From Agrobacterium tumefaciens (GTDB lineage: Bacteria; Pseudomonadota; Alphaproteobacteria; Rhizobiales; Rhizobiaceae): a stretch of DNA of 64,000 nucleotides. Location of the stretch: contig CP048470.1 of assembly GCA_025559845.1 (NCBI GenBank), positions 1,907,001 through 1,971,000 on the forward strand, read 5' to 3'. Each line of letters starts with the position of its first letter. Position 1 is the first letter of the stretch. The notes under the pieces are model-generated. The model did no database searches. It had not been told where the DNA came from and worked only from the letters and a program-made list of their open reading frames with translations. Positions 27,890-36,667 of the stretch are shown one piece after another. The position numbers were made by a program, and so were the translations under genes.

Positions 27890-28963
27890 ATGGCATCACG
27901 CGCAATTGCTATCCGGCGCATTGGTTTTTTGACGCCGGGAAATTATCCGGACCACGATCCGGCATCGGGTCTGGAGGCGACCCTCAAGCTGTTTGAGGCG
28001 GGCGAAGCGCTCGGCTACGACAGTGCCTGGGTGCGCCAACGTCATCTCGAACATGGAATTTCGTCTGCGGCTGTGTTTCTGGCTGCGGCCAGCCAGCGGA
28101 CCACACGGATCGAACTCGGCTCCGCCGTCATTCAGATGGGCTACGAGAGCCCTTTTCGCCTGGCAGAAGATCTCTCCATGGCAGACAGCCTGTCTGGTGG
28201 TCGGTTGAATGTTGGTGTCAGTGCTGGACCTCCCCTACATGCAGAACTCGTTGCCCCGCTGGTCTTCGATGGGGATTGGCGGAGTTTTGATTTTTCCTAT
28301 GGGCGTGTCGAGCGCCTGCTCGCCAATCTTTCCGGCGAATTCATTGGAGACGGCGAGACCTATGTGGTTTCGCCCGGCAATCGCCAGCGGGCGAGGCTGC
28401 AACCATACGCGAGGGGTTTACGGGACAGGGTCTGGTATGGTGGCGGTTCTCTCAAGTCCTGCGAGTGGGCAGGAAAGGTAGGGCTAAACCTCTTGATCGG
28501 CAGCCTGACATCGGGTGATGTGTCCGACGATCTTTTTGAGGCGCAGACGATGCAACTGCAGGCATATCGGCTTGCACTTCCGGAAGGCCGGTTTCCTCGC
28601 GTTGCGGTCGGCCGTGTCATCTTGCCGACCGATAGCGCCGATCCCTCCACGCGTCGAAAATACCAATCTTACGCGGCTGGTCGTCATGAGCGCACGCTTT
28701 CGCCGCAGGGGCCGCGCCGGACGTTGTTTGGACGCGACCTTGTCGGCAGCGCGAGTGAAATAATTGAGCAGCTCCTTGCCGATCCTGTGCTCGCCGAGGC
28801 CAATGAACTTCGCCTCGAATTGCCCTACGAGTTCGCAATTGAGGAATATCTGCAGATTATCAGTGATTTTGCAGAGAAAATCGCGCCGGATCTCGGATGG
28901 ACACTCTCCACCGCTGACCAGCGAGGCCAACAGAGTTCCAAGGCGCATACGTCTTTTGGATAG
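27890..28963 (+). CDS. LLM-class flavin-dependent oxidoreductase, third in the operon
   Basis: 357 residues of luciferase-like fold: RRIGFLTPGNY start, GYDSAWVRQRHLEHGISSAAVFLAAASQRTTRIELGSAV and SGGRLNVGVSAG. It differs from the other two flavin enzymes of the operon, and by eye is nearer the KPN_01858-type enzyme encoded at 32084-33124. Last gene of the rightward operon, 39 bases after the second binding protein. Its stop lies only 9 bases from the stop of the aldo/keto reductase on the other strand. Reaction unknown. Confidence 0.85.
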   Translation: MASRAIAIRRIGFLTPGNYPDHDPASGLEATLKLFEAGEALGYDSAWVRQRHLEHGISSAAVFLAAASQRTTRIELGSAVIQMGYESPFRLAEDLSMADSLSGGRLNVGVSAGPPLHAELVAPLVFDGDWRSFDFSYGRVERLLANLSGEFIGDGETYVVSPGNRQRARLQPYARGLRDRVWYGGGSLKSCEWAGKVGLNLLIGSLTSGDVSDDLFEAQTMQLQAYRLALPEGRFPRVAVGRVILPTDSADPSTRRKYQSYAAGRHERTLSPQGPRRTLFGRDLVGSASEIIEQLLADPVLAEANELRLELPYEFAIEEYLQIISDFAEKIAPDLGWTLSTADQRGQQSSKAHTSFG

Positions 28964-28972
28964 GCTTTGCGC

Positions 28973-29911
28973 TTAGAATTTCAGGATAGTGGCCTCAGTG
29001 AGGGCGTTCCAGAACGCTTCTGGAATGGTCTCGTTGAAGGCTTCAACGGTGCGGTCGACATTGACCGGCTGGGTTGTCGACCAAAGTACGGAAAGAACAG
29101 AAGGATAGCGACGACCGAACTGCAGAAGAGCCGCATTTTCCGAAATGTTGAAGTTTTCACACACGGCCTGCAACGCTTGGCGAAAACCGGTATTCGTTTC
29201 TGCAAAATACTGGCCACTGGAAAAGGGCGAGGCAGCAATGATCCCAATGCCACGGCTCTCACAGGCGTTGATGACAGGCTGAGCGAGGCTGTGATCGAGA
29301 AGAGAAAAACCGCCCGCAAACAACAGGACATCGATATCGAAACGCTCAATGAAGGCCATGGCGATTGCCGGAGTGTTTGCGCCGACCCCGACCATCCGGA
29401 CATGTCCCGCTTCGCGGAGGTCGAGCAGGGCAGGCATGCCCGTTTCAAGCGCAGCCTCCAACCCTCCCGGGCAAATCGACAGGCCGTGCATGTAGGCAAT
29501 ATCGACAAGAGGCAAACCCAGTCTGTGAAGCGAGGTCTCGAACGAGTGCCAGATAGCGTCATGGCTGTAATCGCAAACCGGCTGGAAGTTCGCATGATAA
29601 GGGTAGTGGCGGGTCACCGCTGTGCCACGACCAAAAGGATCGAGATCGACACCGACCTTGCTTGATAGAAGATAGTCGGAGCGGTCTTTCCAGGCCAAGC
29701 CGGCGCCAAGTCGGCGCTCACAAAGTCCGCTCCCATAATAGGGAGCGGTATCGAAGTATCTGATACCTGCCTGCCAGGCTTTCTCGACGATGTTCTGCGA
29801 TGTTTGGTCGCCGTCTCTGCCTGGAAGACGGCTCCAACTGCTTGAACCAAGAGAAAGCTCGGAGAACCATGCGTCGTGGCGTGGATGTTTGCGTCTTGAT
29901 AGTGAGTTCAT
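28973..29911 (-). CDS. Aldo/keto reductase
   Basis: A 312-residue NADPH-dependent AKR barrel. It has the tetrad residues in GIRYFDTAPYYGSGLCERRLG (Asp, Tyr), LLSSKVG (Lys) and VDIAYMHG (His). The sequence resembles the D-threo-aldose/L-fucose dehydrogenase and pyridoxal dehydrogenase-like branch. Last gene of the leftward operon, 69 bases after the glyoxalase-fold gene. It may reduce or oxidise a carbonyl product of the flavin monooxygenases (inference). Confidence 0.87.
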   Translation of the reverse strand: MNSLSRRKHPRHDAWFSELSLGSSSWSRLPGRDGDQTSQNIVEKAWQAGIRYFDTAPYYGSGLCERRLGAGLAWKDRSDYLLSSKVGVDLDPFGRGTAVTRHYPYHANFQPVCDYSHDAIWHSFETSLHRLGLPLVDIAYMHGLSICPGGLEAALETGMPALLDLREAGHVRMVGVGANTPAIAMAFIERFDIDVLLFAGGFSLLDHSLAQPVINACESRGIGIIAASPFSSGQYFAETNTGFRQALQAVCENFNISENAALLQFGRRYPSVLSVLWSTTQPVNVDRTVEAFNETIPEAFWNALTEATILKF

Positions 29912-29980
29912 TCTCTGTCCAGGCAGTAAGGTGATCAGGGGCTGGCGACTCCTGCTCGAAGCACACCAGCAGATTGACCC

Positions 29981-30841
29981 TCACACGACAAATTCGATGA
30001 TGGTTCCGCTGGCGTCACCTGGCGCAACAACAATGTTGCCGCCTTCTGTAACCGAATACGCGACGTCATTATCGGCCAGAACGTTTTTGACGCGTTCGAT
30101 GTCCGAGACGGAGATGCGCAGCGCGAGCAGACGGTTGGTGTCGTTTTCCCGGGGTGCAAGGGATGGGTAAAGCGCTAGCGCGGTGTCTGCGTTGACGAAA
30201 AGCAAGGGGGCGGATTTTTCCCCTGTTTTGACACTGAATCCACCCTCTGCCGCAGATACGCTTCCATTGGCGTAGAACCGGGCATAGGTTTCCGCGGTCG
30301 CCTGCGGATCTTCGTGAATGCCGATGATCCCCGCAATGGAGATGGCACCATTGTCGTGCTGCTGCAATTCCTTTCGCCAGACAAGATGAGGCGTTTCATG
30401 CTGGCAAAGGAAAAAGTGTCCGAGCGGCACGCCATCAGGCTCGAAGCTCAGGGTTCTGAAACTGGCAAGCCCTTCGCCACCGCCGGGTAGGGGCAGGGGG
30501 CGGGAGAAGGCACTGACATCTCCCGTTGCCAAGCCCAGTTCGGCCAATGCCTGCTTGGCGGCATCGGCGCTCTCAGTGCGGTTGGCGATCGCCTTCAGAC
30601 CTTCCCCGTCCCGCGCCAGCATTTGCCGTTGCGGAAGATTTTGATCCGTCTCCCTGACAATGCCGAGAAGTTCGAAATAGTCATCCGCAAATATGATCGT
30701 ATGATTTGCCGTTCCCTTCTGCGGACTGTGGAGCCCGCGTGGAGACAGTGTAAAACCGAGTTTTCGATAGACCTCGGAACTTGCGTTCAGATCATCGACC
30801 AGCAGATAGGCATGGTCTACGCCGAGTACGGGATGGGGCAT
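29981..30841 (-). CDS. VOC/glyoxalase-fold protein (Glyoxalase_3-like)
   Basis: A 286-residue protein with two VOC modules. It opens GVDHAYLLVDDLNASSEVYRKLGFTLSPRG and later has LRISVSDIERVKNVLADNDVAYSV. The family binds a divalent metal and covers isomerases, dioxygenases and thiol transferases. It sits between the CMD protein and the aldo/keto reductase, 11 bases after the former. The role is unknown; handling of a thiol adduct or lactoyl-type product would fit the sulfur theme (inference). Confidence 0.82.
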   Translation of the reverse strand: MPHPVLGVDHAYLLVDDLNASSEVYRKLGFTLSPRGLHSPQKGTANHTIIFADDYFELLGIVRETDQNLPQRQMLARDGEGLKAIANRTESADAAKQALAELGLATGDVSAFSRPLPLPGGGEGLASFRTLSFEPDGVPLGHFFLCQHETPHLVWRKELQQHDNGAISIAGIIGIHEDPQATAETYARFYANGSVSAAEGGFSVKTGEKSAPLLFVNADTALALYPSLAPRENDTNRLLALRISVSDIERVKNVLADNDVAYSVTEGGNIVVAPGDASGTIIEFVV

Positions 30842-30852
30842 GGTCTTGGTTC

Positions 30853-31461
30853 TCAGGCTTGTGGTGCGGGTGTTGGTTCGCCGATCGACAGCATCAGGCG
30901 GTTTGCCCAGTTGAAGAACGCAGCGCCATGCACCACGTCGGAGATTTCCTCGTCCGACAGTCCCGCTTGCCGCAGGCGGTTGACATGGTCTTCAGCGAAA
31001 GACGGAGGCGTGGATGTCAGGGCTACGGAGGCCGCTATGATGGCATTCCAACGCTCTCCGAGATCAGCAGTGATGCCGTCGTCGAGAAGTTTCTGGATAT
31101 CTGCTTCACGCTTCGAAAAGTGAGCGGCAAAACGGGCATGGACAGATGCGCAGAAGATGCAGCCATTGGAACGCGAGGCGGCGGTGGCGGCCAACTCGCG
31201 CTCGGCGCGAGGAAGACCGTCCTTCGTGTTGTAGAAAATGTCGTTGTCAGTCTTCGTCCGGGCTTCCAGAATATCCGGATCACGCACCAGAAGGGCAAAG
31301 TAGGGCGATTTGGCACGAGCGCGATCGACCAGCGCTTCGTAGTCGCGGTCTGTCAGTTCAGTTTCCTTGAGCGGCGGCAGCCATGGTGTCCAGCCAATAT
31401 TGTCACGTGTAAAGGCGACAGGTGGTGTTTCGACGATCGGCTCGATGATGCTGTTGGTCAT
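30853..31461 (-). CDS. Alkylhydroperoxidase-domain protein, Avi_7169-like, with CxxC
   Basis: A 202-residue CMD/AhpD-like protein. The redox motif is complete: C101-x-x-C104-x-x-x-H108 in NGCIFCASVHARF. It matches the family I recall as the Avi_7169 type, which is found beside its Avi_7170-type sister and a KPN_01858-type flavin enzyme, exactly as here. Such proteins reduce peroxides or transfer disulfide electrons. It is separated from the sister gene by 11 bases. Confidence 0.88.
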   Translation of the reverse strand: MTNSIIEPIVETPPVAFTRDNIGWTPWLPPLKETELTDRDYEALVDRARAKSPYFALLVRDPDILEARTKTDNDIFYNTKDGLPRAERELAATAASRSNGCIFCASVHARFAAHFSKREADIQKLLDDGITADLGERWNAIIAASVALTSTPPSFAEDHVNRLRQAGLSDEEISDVVHGAAFFNWANRLMLSIGEPTPAPQA

Positions 31462-31472
31462 GATGATCTCCG

Positions 31473-32066
31473 TTAGGCGGCCAGAACCTTGAGGCCCGCG
31501 ACGACGCGGATCTGGAAAGCGAGAAAAGAAACAAGCTGCGACAGGGTGACGACACCGGTAGCACTCCAGCCGGCAGACAGGAGTTTTTGCAGATGCGCCG
31601 GCTCTGCATCGCGAGGATGAAGGACGAGCAGATGTGCATGTTCGAGAGCTGCCGCCAGCCGGGGGGTGAGTGCCTTGCGTTCAACATCCGACAGATGCAG
31701 TGTTGGTCCTGCGACATCCTCCTGGCTCAACGGTCCGGACGGATAATGGCCGTAAGGACCGCTTGCCTTGATGGTATCTGCGGCCGCCTTCACCAAAGGC
31801 AACAATGTTGCACCCGTCTCTGTCTGGGAGAGCTTTCCGGCGTAGAATTCGGCAACCTTCCACTCACCATGCAAGGCGGCGACAAACGTGGCTATGGCGA
31901 AGCGTTCGGTCAGCGATACCTCGCTTTCATCTTTCGGAGAAAAGAGCGCTAGCCAGCTTCTTTGTGCATTCTCCTTGGTGATAGGTCGCCGGTTGCGCAG
32001 CGTATCGCCGCGCGAACCTGGTTTAATGCCCAGGAGATGATCGATGATGTCTATGGTTTCGGTCAT
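31473..32066 (-). CDS. CMD-domain protein, Avi_7170-like, lacking all cysteines
   Basis: 197 residues, related in fold to its neighbour by the helical pattern (FAIATFVAALHGEWKVAEFYAGKL, HLSDVERKALTPRLAAALEHAHLL) but with no cysteine anywhere, so it cannot be a CxxC peroxidase by itself. It matches the family I recall as the Avi_7170 type. Probably a structural partner in a heteromer with the CxxC protein downstream (inference). Starts 17 bases after the flavin monooxygenase stop. Confidence 0.83.
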   Translation of the reverse strand: MTETIDIIDHLLGIKPGSRGDTLRNRRPITKENAQRSWLALFSPKDESEVSLTERFAIATFVAALHGEWKVAEFYAGKLSQTETGATLLPLVKAAADTIKASGPYGHYPSGPLSQEDVAGPTLHLSDVERKALTPRLAAALEHAHLLVLHPRDAEPAHLQKLLSAGWSATGVVTLSQLVSFLAFQIRVVAGLKVLAA

Positions 32067-32083
32067 GGAGTGTCTCTTTCCGT

Positions 32084-33124
32084 CTATTGAGCAGCGATCA
32101 GATGAGGTGTTGAGGAACGGGTCCAGCCGAGTGCCGGTGCGACTTCGGCGGCAATCAATTCGATGGAGCGAAGAATATCCGCGTGCGGAGGGTCAACCGA
32201 ATGCACCTGGAAGGTAATGTCGGTCACACGTGCTAGCGCACTGTCCGCCTTCAGCGACGCGATCACGTCATCAGGCGTACCAACGTGCGTATCCAGCGCC
32301 CTCGTAAGATCTTCGATTGTGCTGCCGGGAATCTTGTGGCCGGCCGCGGCAAAACGATCGGCCACACGTCGAAGGCCGATCTCCGCGAGGTCGAGGGCGC
32401 GCCGGCGGTCATCCGCAACAAAGAGGCTGCGGGAGCCAAGAATTCGGGGAGCAGCGCTTTGCGGCAAGGACGACAAATAGGCGTCTATGATGGGGTTTTG
32501 GATGTCATCAAGCTTTGCATCGGGAAAGCCGACCGGCCGAGGCTGCGTCCGCGACAGCATCAATCCATGTCCGCTGCGACCAGCGAGCTGCGCTCCAGAT
32601 GTGGAGAAGGTTGCAAGCCAGACACGGTTCAAAAGTTCAGGGACAACAGGATAGAGATGATTTTCGCCCTTGAGCGGTTTTCCCTGCCAGGCGTCATAGA
32701 GGGTTGCCAGCTTTTCCGCGTAAACTTCACCCTTCTTGTCCGGATCAATTCCAAAGGCTTCGAAGGATTCCCGCGTTCCGCCTGTCCCGAACCCGACCTC
32801 AAGCCGCCCGTTGGATAGGAGGTCCAGAACCGCCGTGTCTTCTGCGACCCGGAGAGCGTTCTCCATTGGCAGGGTAATCACGCCCGTTCCAAGTCGGATC
32901 GACGAGGTTTTAGCCGCGACATGGGCAAGAAAGACGGTGGGAGAGGGAAGGCCGCCTTCATCGGCATGGAAGTGGTGCTGTGCGATCCATGCACTGTCAT
33001 AACCGTGTGTTTCGGCGTGGACGATCTGCTCCGTCGCCAACCGGTAACGTTCGCCAGCGGGTACATCATCGAGAAGGCGCGTGAAAAATCCCAGGCGTTT
33101 GCTGGTGGGTATCTGATTGGTCAT
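32084..33124 (-). CDS. FMN-dependent luciferase-like monooxygenase, KPN_01858 type
   Basis: A 346-residue LLM enzyme with the start TSKRLGFFTRLLDDVPAGERYRLA, HGYDSAWIAQHHFHADEGGLPSPTVFLAHVAAKTSSIRLGTGVITLPMENALRVAED and LSNGRLEVGFGTGGTRESFEAFG. This pattern is that of the KPN_01858 family, always linked to an ABC importer and CMD proteins. ATGA overlap of 4 bases with the ATPase gene upstream shows tight coupling of uptake and oxidation. Substrate not known. Confidence 0.88.
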   Translation of the reverse strand: MTNQIPTSKRLGFFTRLLDDVPAGERYRLATEQIVHAETHGYDSAWIAQHHFHADEGGLPSPTVFLAHVAAKTSSIRLGTGVITLPMENALRVAEDTAVLDLLSNGRLEVGFGTGGTRESFEAFGIDPDKKGEVYAEKLATLYDAWQGKPLKGENHLYPVVPELLNRVWLATFSTSGAQLAGRSGHGLMLSRTQPRPVGFPDAKLDDIQNPIIDAYLSSLPQSAAPRILGSRSLFVADDRRRALDLAEIGLRRVADRFAAAGHKIPGSTIEDLTRALDTHVGTPDDVIASLKADSALARVTDITFQVHSVDPPHADILRSIELIAAEVAPALGWTRSSTPHLIAAQ

Positions 33125-34800
33125 GAGTGCAATCCTGCTGCGGCTGTTTGCCGGCTTGCGGCAGTCAAATGAAGCGCCTTTCCGGGGATCGCTTCGATAA
33201 GTTCGCGCGTGTAGGCGCTGGACGGATTGGAAAACACATTTTCCACTGGCCCGTAGTCCACCTGTTTGCCGTTATGAAGAACGGAGACCGTGTCGGCGAT
33301 CTGCCGTACAACGGCGAGATCGTGGGACACAAAAACATAGGTCAGGCCCAGATCTCTTTGCAGTTCAGCCAGGAGATTCAGAATTTGTGCCTGAACCGTT
33401 ACATCCAGAGCGGAGACGGCCTCATCGAGAATGACCACTTCTGGTTCCAGGATCAGAGCGCGAGCAATTGCCACACGCTGACGTTGCCCGCCGGATAGAG
33501 CGTGGGGAAATCTTGATAGAACATCCGCGGGAAGTCCTACCTTCTCGATGATCGCTCTGACACGGATGTCTCGCTCATCGCGCGGTATCTTATCGAAATT
33601 CAGTAGCGGCTCCTCGACAATCGCCCGAATGGTCTGACGCGGATCCAGTGACGCCCAGGGATTTTGATAGACGAGCTGGACCTTGCGTCTTAGCTGCCGC
33701 AGCGCTTCGGAACGAAGGCTCGCAATATCGATGCCGGCGATCTGCACATCGCCGCCGCTTGGCTTCTGAAAGCCGGCGATCGTTCGGATCGTCGTTGTTT
33801 TGCCCGAGCCGGATTCGCCGACAATGGCATGTGTCGTGCCGCGTGCGACGCTGAAAGAAACGCCGTCAACGGCGCGGAAATTTCTGTTTCCCGTCAGACC
33901 GAAAGTCTGGATGAGGTCCGTGACTGTAACGATTGCCGGTTGTTGCGACGGCACCGGGGAACGGCCCGGCACAGATGAGAGTGCCGGTGCGTCCGACAGA
34001 AGCTTGCGTGTGTATGCACTGCGTGGTGCTGACAGAACCTCCTTTGTCACACCCTGCTCCTGAATTCGCCCGCCCTGTAGAACCACAATCCTGTCGGAGC
34101 GATCTGCAGCGACGCCGAGATCATGTGTCACCAGCAACAGAGCCGTTCCATACTCGCGACGAAGATCGTCGATGAGGTCAAGAATGCGCTTTTGGACCGT
34201 GACATCCAGTGCTGACGTCGGTTCATCGGCGATAATGAGTGCGGGCCTGAGCGCGACAGCGATGGCGATCAGCACGCGCTGTTTCATGCCGCCGGACAAC
34301 TCGTGCGGATATTGCCTTGTTCGCAATGCGGGATCAGAAAGACCGACCTGGGTCAGCAATTCGATGACGCGCTTGTCTGCTTCCCGGCGTGAGATCCGTC
34401 CATGAATACTGAGCATCTCGCGGACCTGCTCGCCGATGGTCAAGACCGGGTTGAGTGAGTTGCCCGGGTCCTGAGGTACAAGGCTCACCACCGTGCCCCG
34501 GATGTTTCTCAGCCGTTTTGCATTCCAGTGGGATATCTCTTCTCCATTGATGCGGATGGATCCGGCTTCGACGCGACCGTTATCGGCAAGCAAACCGATG
34601 ACAGCCTGTGCGGTCGATGTCTTGCCGGAGCCACTTTCCCCGACCAGGGCAACGACTTCGCCAGGATTGACACTGAAAGAGACACCATGGACCACAGTCG
34701 TACGATCGGAGGGACCGGCATAAGATATCTGGAGATCCCGGACATCGAGGATGGGTGCCGCTGCTGTCGCAACGACGGTTTCAGGCACAGGAATGCTCAT
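33121..34800 (-). CDS. Dipeptide/glutathione-type ABC transporter, double ATPase (DppD-DppF fused)
   Basis: 559 residues with two complete nucleotide-binding domains. Walker A sites are at 54-61 and 328-335 (both GESGSGKT), with LSGGMKQR near 168 in the first and LSGGQRQR in the second. The layout is that of GsiA/YejF-type double ATPases. ATG 34800 overlaps the permease stop by 4 bases and has GAAGG upstream; the longer frame to 35064 runs back through the permease gene and is rejected. It powers the two permeases that follow. Confidence 0.94.
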   Translation of the reverse strand: MSIPVPETVVATAAAPILDVRDLQISYAGPSDRTTVVHGVSFSVNPGEVVALVGESGSGKTSTAQAVIGLLADNGRVEAGSIRINGEEISHWNAKRLRNIRGTVVSLVPQDPGNSLNPVLTIGEQVREMLSIHGRISRREADKRVIELLTQVGLSDPALRTRQYPHELSGGMKQRVLIAIAVALRPALIIADEPTSALDVTVQKRILDLIDDLRREYGTALLLVTHDLGVAADRSDRIVVLQGGRIQEQGVTKEVLSAPRSAYTRKLLSDAPALSSVPGRSPVPSQQPAIVTVTDLIQTFGLTGNRNFRAVDGVSFSVARGTTHAIVGESGSGKTTTIRTIAGFQKPSGGDVQIAGIDIASLRSEALRQLRRKVQLVYQNPWASLDPRQTIRAIVEEPLLNFDKIPRDERDIRVRAIIEKVGLPADVLSRFPHALSGGQRQRVAIARALILEPEVVILDEAVSALDVTVQAQILNLLAELQRDLGLTYVFVSHDLAVVRQIADTVSVLHNGKQVDYGPVENVFSNPSSAYTRELIEAIPGKALHLTAASRQTAAAGLHS

Positions 34801-35678
34801 GGCGCCTTCTTTCCGATAGATTGGCTGATACGATTGGCGGAAAGAACGACCGCGACGACGATGAGGCCGGGCGCTGCAGTCAACCACCAGGCGGTCGCCA
34901 GGTAATTGCGCCCTTCCGCTATCAACAAGCCCCATTCGGGTGTGGGAGGGGGAGCACCGTAGCCAAGGAAACCGAGTGTCGAAATCTGCAGGATTGCCCA
35001 ACCGAATTGAACGGCCGTGTAGGCGACGACTGACGTGAGGGAATTCGGCAGGATATGTCGCCAAAGGACCTTGCCAAACGTGCCGCCGCTACCGAATGCC
35101 GCCTCTACATATTCCGCGCCGCGGACCCTGATGACTTCCGAGCGCATCAGGCGCGCAAAGCCGGCGATGGCTGTGGCACCAACGGCGATCGCCGCGTTCA
35201 TGGTTCCGAAGCCGAGCAGAATGATGATGCTGAGTGACAGCAGCAGCGTCGGGATCGACAGCAAGACGTCGACAAATCGCATCAGTATTTCGTCAAACAG
35301 TCCGCGAACCGATCCGGCAAGAAGGCCGAGCACTGTCCCTGCAACAAGACCGACACCCACGGCTGCTATCGCACCGGAGAGCGAGTTGACGGCACCGTAG
35401 ACGATGCGGGCAAAAAGGTCGCGGCCAAGTGAATCCGTCCCGAGGAGATGGACGGCAGACGGTGCTTTCAACTGCCCGCCGGGAACCCCGAGCAACGGAT
35501 CGTAAGAGGTGAACAAGCCCGGCGCGACGGTCCAGAGAAGAACGAGACCGATTACAAACCATGCAAGCGCCAGGCTGATGGGGAAACGTACCAACCTGCT
35601 GGTCAGGCTTATTTGCCCGCGACCGGTTTGATTTGCCGCTGCCTTCGGAATGACGTCGTAGTTATCGGCAGTGGTCAT
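34797..35678 (-). CDS. Dipeptide-type ABC transporter permease, DppC-like
   Basis: A 293-residue permease with the N-terminal helix, then the HLLGTDSLGRDLFARIVYGA motif near 97-116 that marks DppC/OppC, and the EAA-type loop AEYVEAAFGSGGTFGKVLWRHILPN. Overlaps both neighbours by 4 bases (ATGA), so ATPase, DppC and DppB are translated together. Inner membrane. Confidence 0.94.
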   Translation of the reverse strand: MTTADNYDVIPKAAANQTGRGQISLTSRLVRFPISLALAWFVIGLVLLWTVAPGLFTSYDPLLGVPGGQLKAPSAVHLLGTDSLGRDLFARIVYGAVNSLSGAIAAVGVGLVAGTVLGLLAGSVRGLFDEILMRFVDVLLSIPTLLLSLSIIILLGFGTMNAAIAVGATAIAGFARLMRSEVIRVRGAEYVEAAFGSGGTFGKVLWRHILPNSLTSVVAYTAVQFGWAILQISTLGFLGYGAPPPTPEWGLLIAEGRNYLATAWWLTAAPGLIVVAVVLSANRISQSIGKKAP

Positions 35679-36619
35679 TTGCTGTTTCCGTTCGTGGTTC
35701 TCAGGCGCGGGTCGAGAAGTGGGTAGGCAAGATCCACAGCGAGGTTGATGGCGACGAAGGCGGCTGCCGAAATCACGACGACAGCCTGAAGAACAGAGAG
35801 GTCCTGATTGCTGACAGCTTTTTCCGTTAGTCCGCCAATGCCGTTCAGCCCAAAGACTGTTTCTGTAACAACTGCGCCGGCAAGCAACTCGCCGAACAGA
35901 ACGCCGGCAATTGTGAGGGTCGGTAGCAGCGCATTTCGGGCAACGTGCTTCCAGAGCAGACGGCTTTCGCTCGCGCCCTTGGCGCGGGCCACCGATACGA
36001 ATGGACGTGTGCGAATTTCGTCGATGTTGCGGATGAGGATCTGCGCGAGTGGAGCCGCGATCGGTACAGCAAGAGTGGCGACCGGCAAAGCCAGGCTTTC
36101 CCAGGGGCCAGGGTTGATGACCGAGACCAGCTTCAGCCTGAAGGAAAAGATCTGGATGAGCATGATCGCCAGCCAGAACACCGGTATCGAAATGAACAGC
36201 GCCGGTACCGACTGGATCGCATTTCGCAGCCAGGCGAAGGGCGCCATTGACGAAAGGATTGCGATCAGCACAGCCAAAAGAACCGCGGCGGCGAAACCAA
36301 GACCGGCCAGTTTCAATGTCGGCGGAAGATTGGTTGCAAGTTGTGCTGAGACGGATACTCCTGCCTGGAGAGAGTACCCGAAATCACCCTTCAGGAAGTT
36401 GGTGAGCGTACTGAAATACTGCACGAACACACTGGAATCGACCGCGTAGGATTCTCTGATCTCGCGGATCTGATCGGCGCTGAGCCCAAACTCTGGGTTC
36501 AGAAATTTGATCAGAACGGCGTCGCCAGGCATCGCCTGCAGCAGAATGAAAGACAGCGTGAATGCGGCCCAGAGTACGAGCAGCGCCTGGCCGACCCTTC
36601 CGACGACATATCTTGTCAT
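35675..36619 (-). CDS. Dipeptide-type ABC transporter permease, DppB-like
   Basis: A 314-residue inner-membrane subunit beginning MTRYVVGRVGQALLVLWAAFTLSFILLQAMPGD, the classic DppB start. The EAA-like segment is RPFVSVARAKGASESRLLWKHVARNALLP, and ETVFGLNGIGGL is near the C-terminus. It pairs with the DppC-like subunit. Starts 48 bases after the binding-protein stop. Confidence 0.95.
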   Translation of the reverse strand: MTRYVVGRVGQALLVLWAAFTLSFILLQAMPGDAVLIKFLNPEFGLSADQIREIRESYAVDSSVFVQYFSTLTNFLKGDFGYSLQAGVSVSAQLATNLPPTLKLAGLGFAAAVLLAVLIAILSSMAPFAWLRNAIQSVPALFISIPVFWLAIMLIQIFSFRLKLVSVINPGPWESLALPVATLAVPIAAPLAQILIRNIDEIRTRPFVSVARAKGASESRLLWKHVARNALLPTLTIAGVLFGELLAGAVVTETVFGLNGIGGLTEKAVSNQDLSVLQAVVVISAAAFVAINLAVDLAYPLLDPRLRTTNGNSK

Positions 36620-36667
36620 ATTGCGTCTCCGGAAAACGGGACGGCGTGAGCGCCGCCCCTGAAAGGC

